Shown here in pieces: positions 40,054 through 49,270 of a stretch of DNA of 64,000 bases. The stretch comes from CAWDZK01 sp963726615. GTDB lineage: Bacteria > Actinomycetota > Actinomycetes > JACCUZ01. Position numbers and translations under genes: made by a program. The notes beneath the pieces were generated by a model. That model had not been told where the DNA came from and searched no databases. It saw only the letters and a list, made by a program, of their open reading frames with translations. Position 1 is the stretch's first letter; each line of letters begins with the position of its first letter. The stretch is from contig CAVSCX010000006.1 in the NCBI GenBank assembly GCA_963726615.1, positions 186,001-250,000 of the forward strand, read 5' to 3'.

Positions 40054-41567
40054 CGATCAGCGCCGAGCTGGCGGACTACGACGAGGCGGTCGCGGCGTTC
40101 GACCCCGTCCTGGGCCTCGAGGTGCACGTCGAGCTCGGCACCAGGTCGAAGATGTTCTGCGGCTGCGCCACCGAGTTCGGTGCTCCGCCCAACAGCCAGA
40201 CCTGCCCGACCTGCCTCGGCCTCCCCGGCTCGCTGCCAGTCCTCAACGAGACCGCCGTCGAGTCGACGGTGCGGGTCGGCCTCGCCCTCGGCTGCGACAT
40301 CGCCGAGTGGTGCCGCTTCGCGCGGAAGAACTACTTCTACCCGGACATGCCGAAGAACTTCCAGACCTCGCAGTACGACGAGCCGATCTGCACCGACGGC
40401 CACCTCGACGTCGAGGTCGAGACCGACGACGGCCCCCGCGGCTTCCGGATCGAGATCGAGCGCGTGCACATGGAGGAGGACACCGGGAAGTCGCTGCACG
40501 TCGGCGGCGCGACGGGACGCATCCACGGCGCCGACTACTCGCTGGTCGACTACAACCGGGCAGGTATCCCGCTCATCGAGATCGTCACGAAGCCGGTCGA
40601 GGGCACCGGCCCGCTGGCCCCGCTGGTGGCCCGGGCCTACGTCACAGCGTTGCGTGAGCTGATGCGCACTCTCGGCGTCTCCGACGTGCGGATGGAGCAG
40701 GGGTCGCTGCGCTGCGACGTCAACCTCTCGCTGCGCCGATCGCCGTCCGACCCGCTCGGCACCCGATCGGAGACCAAGAACGTCAACTCGCTCCGGTCGG
40801 TCGAGCGCGCGATGCGCTACGAGGTCTCGCGGCAGGCAGCGCTGCTCGGGGCCGGCGGCCGGGTGGTGCAAGAGACCCGGCACTGGCACGAGGACACCGG
40901 CAGCACGACGTCCGGCCGGTCCAAGGAGCAGGCCGAGGACTACCGCTACTTCCCGGAGCCCGACCTCGTGCCGGTGGCCCCCGCCCGCGACTGGGTCGAG
41001 CAGCTGCGCTCCGACCTGCCGCCCTCGCCGCTGGTCCGGCGGCGCGCGCTGCAGGACGCCTGGGGCGTGAGCGACGCCGAGATCCAGTCGCTCGTCAACG
41101 CCGGCGCCGTCGACCTTGTCGAGAGCACTGTCGCCGCCGGTGCCTCGTCGGAGGCCGCCCGCAAGTGGTGGCTGGGCGAGCTGGCCCGCACGGCCAACGA
41201 GCGGCAGGTCGACCTCGCCGAGCTGCCGATCTCGCCCGCCCAGGTCGCACGGGTGGTGGCCATCGTCGAGTCGGGCGGCCTCAACGACAAGCTGGCCCGG
41301 CAGGTGATCGAGGGGGTGCTGCTCGGTGAGGGCGAGCCAGACGACGTGGTCGCGGCGCGCGGGCTGGCGGTCGTCAGTGACGACACGGCCCTGCTGGCCG
41401 CTGTCGACGAGGCGCTCGCGGCGAACCCCGACGTGGCGGAGAAGATCCGCGGCGGCAAGGTCGCTGCCGCCGGCGCCGTCGTCGGCGCGGTGATGAAGGC
41501 CACCCAGGGCAAGGCGGACGCGGGCCGGGTCCGGGAGCTCGTCCTGGAGCGCTGCGGCCAGGTCTGA
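40050..41567 (+). CDS. gatB: Asp/Glu-tRNA(Asn/Gln) amidotransferase subunit B
   Basis: A 505-residue subunit that binds and activates the misacylated tRNA. Seen: LGLEVHVEL, the zinc-type motif CGCATEFG...TCPTCLG, ARKNYFYPDMPKNFQ, HMEEDTGKS, and the C-terminal helical tail domain with GKVAAAGAVVGAVMKATQGKA-like ending. The start overlaps the preceding 64-codon gene. It is the last conserved member of the gat operon. Confidence 0.97.
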   Translation: MTISAELADYDEAVAAFDPVLGLEVHVELGTRSKMFCGCATEFGAPPNSQTCPTCLGLPGSLPVLNETAVESTVRVGLALGCDIAEWCRFARKNYFYPDMPKNFQTSQYDEPICTDGHLDVEVETDDGPRGFRIEIERVHMEEDTGKSLHVGGATGRIHGADYSLVDYNRAGIPLIEIVTKPVEGTGPLAPLVARAYVTALRELMRTLGVSDVRMEQGSLRCDVNLSLRRSPSDPLGTRSETKNVNSLRSVERAMRYEVSRQAALLGAGGRVVQETRHWHEDTGSTTSGRSKEQAEDYRYFPEPDLVPVAPARDWVEQLRSDLPPSPLVRRRALQDAWGVSDAEIQSLVNAGAVDLVESTVAAGASSEAARKWWLGELARTANERQVDLAELPISPAQVARVVAIVESGGLNDKLARQVIEGVLLGEGEPDDVVAARGLAVVSDDTALLAAVDEALAANPDVAEKIRGGKVAAAGAVVGAVMKATQGKADAGRVRELVLERCGQV

Positions 41568-41568
41568 C

Positions 41569-42912
41569 GTGACCGGGAAGCCGCCCCGCGGGGCGCGAGA
41601 CGGGCACCGGCCCGGCCTGGCCGGCGCAGTCGGCTTCGCCGCCGGCCTCGGTGCTCTGGCGGGGGCGTCGCTGCGCGCCCACGCGGGTGCGCGGTCTGCC
41701 GCGGCCGGAGCGGTCGCAGGGGCAGCAGCCCTCGCCGTCTCGGAGACGGTGGCCCGGGCCGTCCAACGCGAGAACGAGATCCCACCCCTGTGGAGCCGGG
41801 TCGTGGCCAGCGCCGCCATCGCGGCGCCGGTCGGGTGGCTCGCCGGCCGGCTGACGGGCGCCGGCCCGGTCGTCGTCGCGACCGGGGCAGGCTCGGTGGC
41901 CGGCGCCCTGGGCCTCCGCCCGCAGAAGGTGCTGCTCGGGCCGGTTGTCGGGACTGCGGTGGGCCGGGCTTTCGCGGCCCGGGGCGGCGCTGCGGCACCC
42001 GTGGTCGCGGCGGTGACCGTCGTGACCTTCCGGGCCCTCTCGGCGCTGGCCTTCCGCGATGCCCAGGTGGACCTGCTCGCCGACCGGGTGCCCGCCGCCG
42101 AGCTGCCGTTCGTCGTCCCCCTCGAGGCCCGCGCGCGGTACGTCGGGACCGGGTACGTCGCCGATCTGGCCCGCGAGCTGGGCGGCCGGTACGTCGCCGA
42201 CGCGCCCGACGTCGGGATCGTCGCCTCGCTCGACGCGCTCGCCGGCCCGGACTTCGACCCGGCCGCCGTCGACCCCCGGGTGAGGGAGTTCTACGAGCAC
42301 ACGACCCGGTACACGCTGGACATCGAGCCGCGGTGGCGGCTCTGGGTCCGCCCCGGCTACCTGCTGTACCGAACCCTGGTCGCCCGGCCGATCGGGCAGG
42401 CCAGCGTCCCGATGAACCAGCGGGAAGCCCAGCGCGGCGTCCGCAGCCGGATCGACACGGTCCACCTCCCGGGCGACGACGCGGTGGTCGCGGTGCGCGG
42501 CTGGATCCGGTCGTTCGCCGACACCGACGAGCCCATCTACGTCGGCATCTACACGACCTACCGGCACGGGGACCGCGGGTACGTCAGCGTCGGCTTCCCG
42601 CTGCCGGGTGCCAGCTTCACCGCGACCCTGACCCCGCGGCAGTACCCGGGCGGCGGACTGAAGCTCACCAGCCGTGCCGCCGGAGACGACCAGGTCGGGC
42701 ACTACCTGGCCTTCCGTGACAGCGCGACGAGCGAGCTGACGGCGCTCGTGCTGCACGGCTTCATCGAGCAGCTGGACGTCCACGTCGTGGCCGGCGAGCT
42801 CCGCGCGGAGCACGCGTTCTGGGTGTTCGGCCTCCCCTTCCTCGTGCTGCACTACCGGATCCGGCGCAGGCCGGTCTCCGGTCCGGCCGACGGCGTGCCG
42901 CCGGCACTGTGA
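41569..42912 (+). CDS. unknown membrane protein downstream of gatB
   Basis: A 447-residue protein starting at a GTG 1 nt after the gatB stop, so probably translated from the same mRNA. The N-terminal 165 residues are very Ala/Gly/Val-rich with several possible membrane segments. The C-terminal 270 residues look soluble, with WRLWVRPGYLLYRTLVARPIGQ, an IYVGIYTTYRH strand pair and a final HAFWVFGLPFLVLHYRI. No catalytic motif or family recognised. The two-part build suggests a membrane anchor with a beta-rich domain. Confidence 0.65.
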   Translation: MTGKPPRGARDGHRPGLAGAVGFAAGLGALAGASLRAHAGARSAAAGAVAGAAALAVSETVARAVQRENEIPPLWSRVVASAAIAAPVGWLAGRLTGAGPVVVATGAGSVAGALGLRPQKVLLGPVVGTAVGRAFAARGGAAAPVVAAVTVVTFRALSALAFRDAQVDLLADRVPAAELPFVVPLEARARYVGTGYVADLARELGGRYVADAPDVGIVASLDALAGPDFDPAAVDPRVREFYEHTTRYTLDIEPRWRLWVRPGYLLYRTLVARPIGQASVPMNQREAQRGVRSRIDTVHLPGDDAVVAVRGWIRSFADTDEPIYVGIYTTYRHGDRGYVSVGFPLPGASFTATLTPRQYPGGGLKLTSRAAGDDQVGHYLAFRDSATSELTALVLHGFIEQLDVHVVAGELRAEHAFWVFGLPFLVLHYRIRRRPVSGPADGVPPAL

Positions 42913-42924
42913 GCGGCGGACCGG

Positions 42925-43650
42925 TCAGCCGGGGGCGGCGAGGCGCACGACCGAGCCGGTCGGATGCTCCTGACGGCCGTCGGGCGTGAGCAGCCACACC
43001 GACTGACGGCCGACCACGTCCCACTCCTCGGGGTCGTCGCGCCAGCCGGACACCAGGGCAGTGTCCTCGTCGATGCCGACCGCGACGACGCCCGAGGCCG
43101 GGCTCGACACCTTCCGCAGCACGGCGTCCGGGAGCCGCCGGGCGAACCTGTCGAAGTGCGGCAGCACGGTGAGACCGGGGACGGCGCCGAGGCCGTCGAC
43201 CGGCCCCTTGAAGGGGTGCCGGATGTCCGGCACCTCACCGCACAGCGCCATCGCACCCGCGCTGCAGCCGGCAAGCGCCGCACCGCCGCGCCAGGCCCGC
43301 TCGATCGCGGCCCAGACGGCGGTGCCGTGCAGGGTCTGCGCCAGGAACGGCGGGTTGCCACCCGAGAGGTACACGAGCCCGGCGCCCTCCACCAGACCCG
43401 CCACCGCGTCGTCGTCCGCGCTGATGCGGTCGACCACCGGGACCACGACCTGCTCGACGCCGAGCCGCTCGGCCGACTCCCGGCCCAGCCGGTGCCAGCG
43501 CGCCAGCGAGTCCACGCCCTCAGGTGCCGCGGCGGTCGCGAGCTGCACGAACCGCGGGGGCCGGCCGTCGAGCAGCCGTCGCTCGACGGCCTCCATCACC
43601 GGCAGGTACTCCCCGCTGCCGACCAGCGCGATCGGTCCGGGCCTCGTCAC
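42925..43650 (-). CDS. peptidase S51 / cyanophycinase-like protein
   Basis: A 241-residue class I glutamine-amidotransferase-like fold of the S51 family (dipeptidase E, cyanophycinase). The nucleophile Ser130 lies in AGCSAGAMAL, the expected strand-turn-helix elbow; YLSGGNP precedes it. Members cleave Asp-Xaa dipeptides or related substrates. GTG start with GATCAT 6 nt upstream and no Shine-Dalgarno. It is downstream of the sugar dehydrogenase lipoprotein on the same strand, with a 79-nt gap. Confidence 0.82.
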   Translation of the reverse strand: MTRPGPIALVGSGEYLPVMEAVERRLLDGRPPRFVQLATAAAPEGVDSLARWHRLGRESAERLGVEQVVVPVVDRISADDDAVAGLVEGAGLVYLSGGNPPFLAQTLHGTAVWAAIERAWRGGAALAGCSAGAMALCGEVPDIRHPFKGPVDGLGAVPGLTVLPHFDRFARRLPDAVLRKVSSPASGVVAVGIDEDTALVSGWRDDPEEWDVVGRQSVWLLTPDGRQEHPTGSVVRLAAPG

Positions 43651-43729
43651 CCGGACATGATCCCGTTCCTGGCCCGGCCGTCAACGACGGTCACGACGCA
43701 CCAGGCAGCTCCCCGAGCTGGTCCGGTCG

Positions 43730-44899
43730 TCAGGGGGCGGTCAGCGTCAGCCGGATGATGCGGTCGTCGCCCTGCCGTGGGGAGCCGCGGCCGTCGGTGT
43801 TGTTGGTGAGCACCCAGAGCGAGCCGTCCGGCGCGGTGGCCACAGCGCGCAGCCGGCCGAACTCCTCGGTGAGGAGCGCCCGCGGCCTCGCGGTGCCGGA
43901 TGCGAGCAGCGGCACCTGCCACAGGCGCTGCCCGCGCAGCGAGGCCATGAAGACCGAGCCCTGCGCGACCGCGATCCCGCTGGGGGAGGCCTTGTCCGTG
44001 CGCCACTGCCGCACCGGGTCGCGGAACCGCGCGCCCCCGCCGGCCCGGCCCTCGACGACAGGCCAGCCGTAGTTGGCTCCCGGCACGATCCGGTTCAGCT
44101 CGTCCCACGTGTTCTGGCCGAACTCGCTTGCCCACATCCGGCCGCGGGCGTCCCACGCGATGCCCTGCACGTTGCGGTGGCCGAGGGTCCACACCGGCGA
44201 GCCCGCGGTCGGGTTGCCCGGTGCCGGGTCGCCGTCGGGGGTGATCCGCAGGATCTTCCCGCCGAGGTCCTGCGGGTCCTGCGACGGGTCCCGGCGGCCG
44301 GCCTCGCCGGTGCCGACGTACAGGTAGCCGTCCGGCCCGAACGCGATCCGCCCACCGTCGTGGATCGGGCCCGCCGGGATGCCGGCGAACACGGTCCGCT
44401 GGTCGGTCACGCCGGCGCCGGACCCGGGGTCGTAGGTCAGCCGGGCCACGACGTTCTCCGCGCCCGCGGTGAAGTAGGCGAACACGGTCCTGTCCTCGTC
44501 GTACGTCGGCGACACCGCGATCCCCAGCAGCCCGCCCTCCCCGCTGCCGTCGACACCGTCGACCGTGCCGGCGTCGGTGACGTCGCCGGCCGGGGTGACG
44601 CGGAGGACCCGGGCGTCGTCCCGCTGGGTCACCAGCGCCGACCCGTCCGGGAGGAAGGCGATGCCCCAGGGCGCGTCCAGCCCGGTCGCGACCACGCCGC
44701 TCACCCGGGCCCGGACCACCCGGGGTGCGGGGTCGGCCTGGTCCGGCGACGACGCGTCGGTGGACGGCGTCGTGCTCGACGCGGCCGGTAGGTCCGGCTC
44801 GTCGGCACCGCCCCCGCATCCGGCCGCGACGCCGAGGGCGCCCACCAGCGCCACCGCGGTCACGGCGGCTCGGCGGGTGGCAGCGCGCGGGGAACCCAT
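43730..44899 (-). CDS. PQQ-dependent glucose/sorbosone dehydrogenase-like lipoprotein
   Basis: A 389-residue six-bladed beta-propeller of the GSDH family, exported as a lipoprotein: Arg-rich n-region, hydrophobic helix, and lipobox VAAGC with Cys28, then a Ser/Thr/Asp-rich linker. Propeller motifs seen: LDAPWGIAFLPDG, GEGGLLGIAVSPTYD, DGGRIAFGPDGYLYVGTG, LGHRNVQGIAWD and ELNRIVPGANYGWP. It oxidises aldose sugars outside the membrane if PQQ is available. The start is supported by AAGGCT 6 nt upstream. Confidence 0.9.
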   Translation of the reverse strand: MGSPRAATRRAAVTAVALVGALGVAAGCGGGADEPDLPAASSTTPSTDASSPDQADPAPRVVRARVSGVVATGLDAPWGIAFLPDGSALVTQRDDARVLRVTPAGDVTDAGTVDGVDGSGEGGLLGIAVSPTYDEDRTVFAYFTAGAENVVARLTYDPGSGAGVTDQRTVFAGIPAGPIHDGGRIAFGPDGYLYVGTGEAGRRDPSQDPQDLGGKILRITPDGDPAPGNPTAGSPVWTLGHRNVQGIAWDARGRMWASEFGQNTWDELNRIVPGANYGWPVVEGRAGGGARFRDPVRQWRTDKASPSGIAVAQGSVFMASLRGQRLWQVPLLASGTARPRALLTEEFGRLRAVATAPDGSLWVLTNNTDGRGSPRQGDDRIIRLTLTAP

Positions 44900-44973
44900 C
44901 CGCAGAGCCTTACCCGCCGGCGACCCACCCGCCACCAGGGCGCGGGCCGTGACCCGATCGTTAGGGTCGGCAC

Positions 44974-46017
44974 ATGCCGACGGCGCCGGACGGACCGGCA
45001 CCCGAACCACGACGCGCCGACCTCGTGCTCGAGGGTGGCGGCGTCAAGGGCATCGCGCTGTCCGGCGCGGCGGCGACGCTGGGGCGGGCCGGCTACTCCT
45101 TCCCCCGGGTCGCGGGCACCTCCGCCGGAGCCGTCGTGGCCGCCTTCCTGGTGGCCCTGCAGCGAGCGGGGGAGCCGGTCGAGCGGCTCGAGGAGGTCGC
45201 CCGGTCCCTCGACTACGGGCGGCTGCGGGACCGCGGGGTCGTGGGCCGCGCCGCCGGACCGCTCGCGCGGCTCGTCGACGGCTTCTCGCTGGCTTTCGAC
45301 GGAGGGGTCTTCGAGGGCGACTACCTGCGGTCCTGGGTCAAGGGCGCCCTCGCCGACCTCGGGGTGAGCACGTTCGGTGACCTGCGCCAGGACGACCCGG
45401 ACAGCAGCCTCGCCGCGGACGAGCGGTACGCCCTGGTGGTCACAGCGTCCGATGTCTCGCGCAAACGGTTCGTCCGGCTGCCGTGGGACTACCACCGCTA
45501 CGGCCTCGACCCGGACGAGCAGGAGGTTGCCGACGCCGTGCGGGCGTCGGCGTCGATCCCCTTCTTCTTCGAGCCGGTGACCCTCCGCTCTCACGGTGCG
45601 GACCGCCCGCAGGTGTCGACCATGGTCGACGGCAGCGTGCTCTCGAACTTCCCCGTCGCGATGTTCGACCGCACCGACGGACGGCCCGCCCGCTGGCCGA
45701 CGTTCGGGGTTCGCCTCTCCATGCGCCAGGACGGTCGTGCCAGCACCACCGAGGTCCGGGGGACCGTGTCGCTGGCTCTCTCCCTGGTCGAGACGATGCT
45801 CGAGGCCTGCGACGCGGCGCACATCCACGACCCGTGCGTGCAGGCGCGCAGCGTCTTCGTCGACACCGGCGGCATCTCCCCGGTCGACTTCGGCATCACC
45901 GACGAGCAGCAGGAGCAGCTGCTGCTCGCGGGGCACCTGGCGGCCGGGGAGTTCCTCGCCGGCTGGGACTGGGCGGCGTACCTGCGGACGTGTCGCGAGC
46001 AGGGACGCGCCGGGTGA
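44974..46017 (+). CDS. patatin-like phospholipase
   Basis: A 347-residue patatin-family hydrolase. Seen: the oxyanion loop GGGVKG at residues 21-26, nucleophile Ser50 in AGTSAGAV, and the dyad Asp219 in MVDGSVLSNFP. Predicted to release fatty acids from phospholipids or other lipids in the cytosol or at the membrane; no signal peptide. TAGGGT ends 6 nt before the ATG, so probably leaderless. The stop overlaps the following dehydrogenase start by GTGA. Confidence 0.9.
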   Translation: MPTAPDGPAPEPRRADLVLEGGGVKGIALSGAAATLGRAGYSFPRVAGTSAGAVVAAFLVALQRAGEPVERLEEVARSLDYGRLRDRGVVGRAAGPLARLVDGFSLAFDGGVFEGDYLRSWVKGALADLGVSTFGDLRQDDPDSSLAADERYALVVTASDVSRKRFVRLPWDYHRYGLDPDEQEVADAVRASASIPFFFEPVTLRSHGADRPQVSTMVDGSVLSNFPVAMFDRTDGRPARWPTFGVRLSMRQDGRASTTEVRGTVSLALSLVETMLEACDAAHIHDPCVQARSVFVDTGGISPVDFGITDEQQEQLLLAGHLAAGEFLAGWDWAAYLRTCREQGRAG

Positions 46018-46916
46018 GGCTCTGGGTGCCGTACGCCGACTGGCCGGACACGCTCGACCTGCCGGCCGGCGTGGAGGTCGACGTCTACGACGGGCATGGC
46101 GCCCCGCCTGCGAGCGCGGTGGAGATGTACGTCCTGCCGTACATGGCCGGGCCCGGGCCGGCCCGGCTGATGTCGGACCTGCCGGGGCTGAAGGTGGCCC
46201 AGACCCTGACCGCCGGCGTCGACGACGTCCGGCCGCACGTCCCGGACGGCGTGACACTGTGCAACGCGCGAGGGGTCCACGACGCCTCGACGGCCGAGCT
46301 CGCGGTGGCGCTGATGCTCGCCTCGCAGCGCGGCATCCCGGACCACGTCCGCGCGGCCGAGCGCGGGACGTGGGCGCACGACACCAGGCCGTCGCTGGCC
46401 GACCGCCGGGTGCTGCTCGTGGGCTACGGGTCCGTCGGTGCTGCCGTCGAGTCGCGGCTGGCCGGTTTCGAGTGCGACGTCCGCCGGGTGGCCCGCCGGG
46501 CCCGCGAGGGAGTCGAGCCGTTCGAGGCCCTGCCCCGGCTGCTGCCATGGGCCGAGGTTGTCGTCCTCACCGTCCCGATGACCGAGCTGACGCGTGGGCT
46601 GGTCGACGCGGCCTTCCTCGCCGCGTTGCCCGACGGCGCGCTGGTGGTCAACGTCGCGCGGGGGCCGGTCGTGGTCACCGACGACCTGCTCGCCGAGGTG
46701 TCCAGCGGCCGGCTGCGCGCCGCCCTGGACGTCACCGACCCGGAGCCACTGCCCCCCGGGCACCCGCTCTGGCGCTGTCCCGGCGCTCTGGTCAGCCCGC
46801 ACGTGGGCGGGGACACCTCGGCATTTCTGCCGCGGGCCGCCCGGCTGGTGTCCGAGCAGGTGGCGAGGCACGTCGCCGGGCAGCCGCTGGCGAACGTCAT
46901 CACCGCGGCGTACTGA
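46014..46916 (+). CDS. D-isomer-specific 2-hydroxyacid dehydrogenase
   Basis: A 300-residue NAD(P)-dependent dehydrogenase, shorter than most (about 320). Seen: the Rossmann motif VGYGSVGAAVE, catalytic Arg region VNVARGPVVVTD, Glu region LDVTDPEPLPPGHPLW, and the His in SPHVGGDTSAF. Substrate is a 2-hydroxy acid such as a hydroxypyruvate or glyoxylate relative; not determinable. It is translationally coupled to patatin by overlapping ends. Confidence 0.9.
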   Translation: MRLWVPYADWPDTLDLPAGVEVDVYDGHGAPPASAVEMYVLPYMAGPGPARLMSDLPGLKVAQTLTAGVDDVRPHVPDGVTLCNARGVHDASTAELAVALMLASQRGIPDHVRAAERGTWAHDTRPSLADRRVLLVGYGSVGAAVESRLAGFECDVRRVARRAREGVEPFEALPRLLPWAEVVVLTVPMTELTRGLVDAAFLAALPDGALVVNVARGPVVVTDDLLAEVSSGRLRAALDVTDPEPLPPGHPLWRCPGALVSPHVGGDTSAFLPRAARLVSEQVARHVAGQPLANVITAAY

Positions 46917-46930
46917 CGTACGCTCCGTCG

Positions 46931-48214
46931 GTGGAGCCACCGAACCGCGGCGACGAGCTCGCCGCAGGTGACGCCGAGCGCGCCGCCCGCCCGGGGCGCC
47001 GCCGGCTCGGCTGGGCGGCCGTGGCGTTGGCGGTCGGTGCAGCGCTGCTGCTGGGCCGGCCGGACCTGTCGCTGCACGGGCAGCGGCCGGAGCCGAGGGA
47101 CGGGGTGCCGGCCGGCGACGCGGCCCCGGTCGTGGCCTGGGACACTCGCGGGGACCTCCGCGGCTCCTCGTTCGTCGGCGAGGCGGCTCGCCGGATCCGG
47201 CACGACCGGCCGGGTCACTCCCGGGTCCTGTTCGCGGGCCGGCTGCCCGACGGCAGCCGGCTGGCACTGGGCGGGACCGACGTCGTCCAGGGGGTCGTCG
47301 CGACCGCGGTCCACGCCCTGCTGGTGCCGCCCCTCACCGACCCCGCTGACGCCGTGGTGACCGACGTCGCGCCGCTGATCGATCCACAGCAGGTGCTGGC
47401 CTGGGCCGGGCGCGGCGTCGACGGGCACGTGTACGCCGTGCTGCTCAGCCGGCCGGGACCGGCGCGGTTCGAGGTGTCGGGCCGGGTCGAGCACGACAGC
47501 GACGGGGTGCCCGGCCGGCAGTGGGTCACCGCCAGCAGCGGCGAGGGCAGCGCGCTCGTCGACCTCGGTACCGACACCGACCCGGTGGTGGCCGTGCGGG
47601 CCACCGCGGTCGGGGTCCTCGCGACCCCCGCGCTCGCCCGGGTCGCCGGCACCGGCGAGACCGGGCCGGTCCGGGTGGACGGTGTCGGTGCCGCCGGGTA
47701 CCTCGGCCCTCGGCCCGCCCTGCTGGTGCTGGGCCTGCGGCAGTCGCTGGGCGGGCTCGTCGATCTCACCGAGGTCCGCCCGCGCGTGCTGTGGAGCGGT
47801 GCCCCGTGGGGCGGGCGCAGGCTGGCGCTCGTGCTGGTGACCCGGCCGGACGGGGTGCGGCTGCAGACTGTGGTGGGGGAGCAGGCCGGTGACGCCTTCG
47901 GGGCCGGCGTCCGCGCGCTCCCCGCGGACGACCCGGACGGGGTGCCCTGGCTGCTGGAGCCGTTCACCGCGCAGGACCCCACCTTCCTGCTCTGCCCGAC
48001 CGGGGCGGGCACGCTCGTGTACCGCCGGCCGGGCCGCGAGGTGCGCCTCACGGTGCGCGAGTCCGGCGCGGTGGCCGTGGTCGACCCGGGGCCGCTCGCT
48101 CCCAGCGCGCGGGGCGCCGGCATCACCCTGCTGGACCCGGGTGGCCGTCCGCTGCTGAGCACCACGCTCGCTACCGCAGGTGGGGAGGACCCGCTCGCGC
48201 TGCGCACGGGTTGA
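46931..48214 (+). CDS. membrane-anchored protein of unknown function
   Basis: A 427-residue protein with a basic N-terminus, one transmembrane helix at about 26-42, and an extracytoplasmic region rich in beta strands and Asp/Gly. No cysteine pairs or catalytic motif stand out. TACGCT ends 6 nt before the GTG, so the start is probably leaderless and the gene has its own promoter despite lying 14 nt after the dehydrogenase. Not recognised. Confidence 0.65.
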   Translation: MEPPNRGDELAAGDAERAARPGRRRLGWAAVALAVGAALLLGRPDLSLHGQRPEPRDGVPAGDAAPVVAWDTRGDLRGSSFVGEAARRIRHDRPGHSRVLFAGRLPDGSRLALGGTDVVQGVVATAVHALLVPPLTDPADAVVTDVAPLIDPQQVLAWAGRGVDGHVYAVLLSRPGPARFEVSGRVEHDSDGVPGRQWVTASSGEGSALVDLGTDTDPVVAVRATAVGVLATPALARVAGTGETGPVRVDGVGAAGYLGPRPALLVLGLRQSLGGLVDLTEVRPRVLWSGAPWGGRRLALVLVTRPDGVRLQTVVGEQAGDAFGAGVRALPADDPDGVPWLLEPFTAQDPTFLLCPTGAGTLVYRRPGREVRLTVRESGAVAVVDPGPLAPSARGAGITLLDPGGRPLLSTTLATAGGEDPLALRTG

Positions 48215-48246
48215 GACCGCTCCGGTGCCGGCCGGCCGCTCGCGTC

Positions 48247-49065
48247 TCAGGCCGCGAGGGAGTCCCGCGCCCCGCGGTCCTGCTGCTGCTCGGTCGGCTC
48301 CGCCAGGACCGGGCCCACCGGCGCCCAGCGGCGGGAGACCCGGATCCCGACCGCGGCCACGGCCGCGCCGGCGACAGCGTCGAGCAGGTAGTGGTTGGCC
48401 GTCGCGACGACCACCAGCGTGGTGATCAACGGGTAGGCGATGCCGAGCGCGCGGACCCACCGCCGCCGCGCCAGCCGGACGACCACCCAGGCGACCCAGA
48501 CCGCCCAGCCCACGTGCAACGACGGCATCGCCGCTAGCTGGTTGGTGAGCTCGCCGAGGCCTCGCGGCGCGCTCGCGTCGCCGCCCCACCACCCGGAGCC
48601 CGAGGTGCTGGCGAGGGTGTCGACGAAGCCGGGAAGCATCCGCGGCGGCGCCATCGGCAGCAGCATGAACCCGACCAGGCCGATCGCGGAGGACACCACG
48701 AGGGCGTTGCGGACCGCGACGTAGCGGACCTGGTGACTGCGGTAGGCCCAGACCATCACGGCGGGGGTCACGACGTAGTGCAGCACGGAGTACCAGTAGC
48801 TGGCGACCACCGCGAGCGGTGGCACGGCCTGCAGCGCCGCGTTGGTGGGTCCCTCGAGGTCCAGGTGCAGCAGCCGCTCGAGCGCGAGAAGGTCGCGGGC
48901 GTGGGAGACCGCCTCCGGCAGGCTGGCGTCGCCGACCAGGCGGGCGGCGCTGTAGGCGAGGTAGAGGACACCGAGCAGGGCGATCTCGCGCAGCCACCGG
49001 ACCCGTCGGCCGGCGCGCGCGGGCAGCCGGACGTCGGTCCGCGCTGCCATCTCGCAGGTGGTCAT
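48247..49065 (-). CDS. PAP2-superfamily integral membrane protein (second copy)
   Basis: A 272-residue multi-pass membrane protein, paralogous to the protein at 10398-11222. The same PAP2_3 signatures are present: APPRMLPGF, AAMPSLHVGW (PSLH) and ANHYLLDAVAG. An N-terminal RLREIALLGVLYLAYSAARL helix opens the membrane part. The ATG at 49065 is used; an ATG five codons later is possible and neither has a strong ribosome binding site. Probably a lipid or inositol phosphate phosphatase/transferase. Confidence 0.85.
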   Translation of the reverse strand: MTTCEMAARTDVRLPARAGRRVRWLREIALLGVLYLAYSAARLVGDASLPEAVSHARDLLALERLLHLDLEGPTNAALQAVPPLAVVASYWYSVLHYVVTPAVMVWAYRSHQVRYVAVRNALVVSSAIGLVGFMLLPMAPPRMLPGFVDTLASTSGSGWWGGDASAPRGLGELTNQLAAMPSLHVGWAVWVAWVVVRLARRRWVRALGIAYPLITTLVVVATANHYLLDAVAGAAVAAVGIRVSRRWAPVGPVLAEPTEQQQDRGARDSLAA

Positions 49066-49161
49066 GTCCCCGACATCTCCCCTCGACCGTCGTCGTGTCC
49101 GGACGCCGGGCGCCTCGTCCCCGGTCGGGTTCTCCTCACCCCACCAGCCTCCACGCCCGGC

Positions 49162-49178
49162 TTGCAACTCAGTTGCGA
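49162..49178. promoter_or_regulatory. inverted repeat upstream of ilvD
   Basis: TTGCAACT-C-AGTTGCGA has a perfect 6-bp core GCAACT/AGTTGC with a 1-nt centre. It lies about 95 bp before ilvD in the 205-bp divergent gap with the PAP2 gene; the rest of that gap shows nothing clear. Size and symmetry fit a dimeric repressor operator. Confidence 0.35.
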
Positions 49179-49270
49179 CCGACTGACGTCGCCGCCGGAG
49201 GCCGGCCTGCGGATGGTCCCGTCCGTCGGACGGCGCCACACCCGGTCTCCTGCAGTGGCAGCATCGGGGC

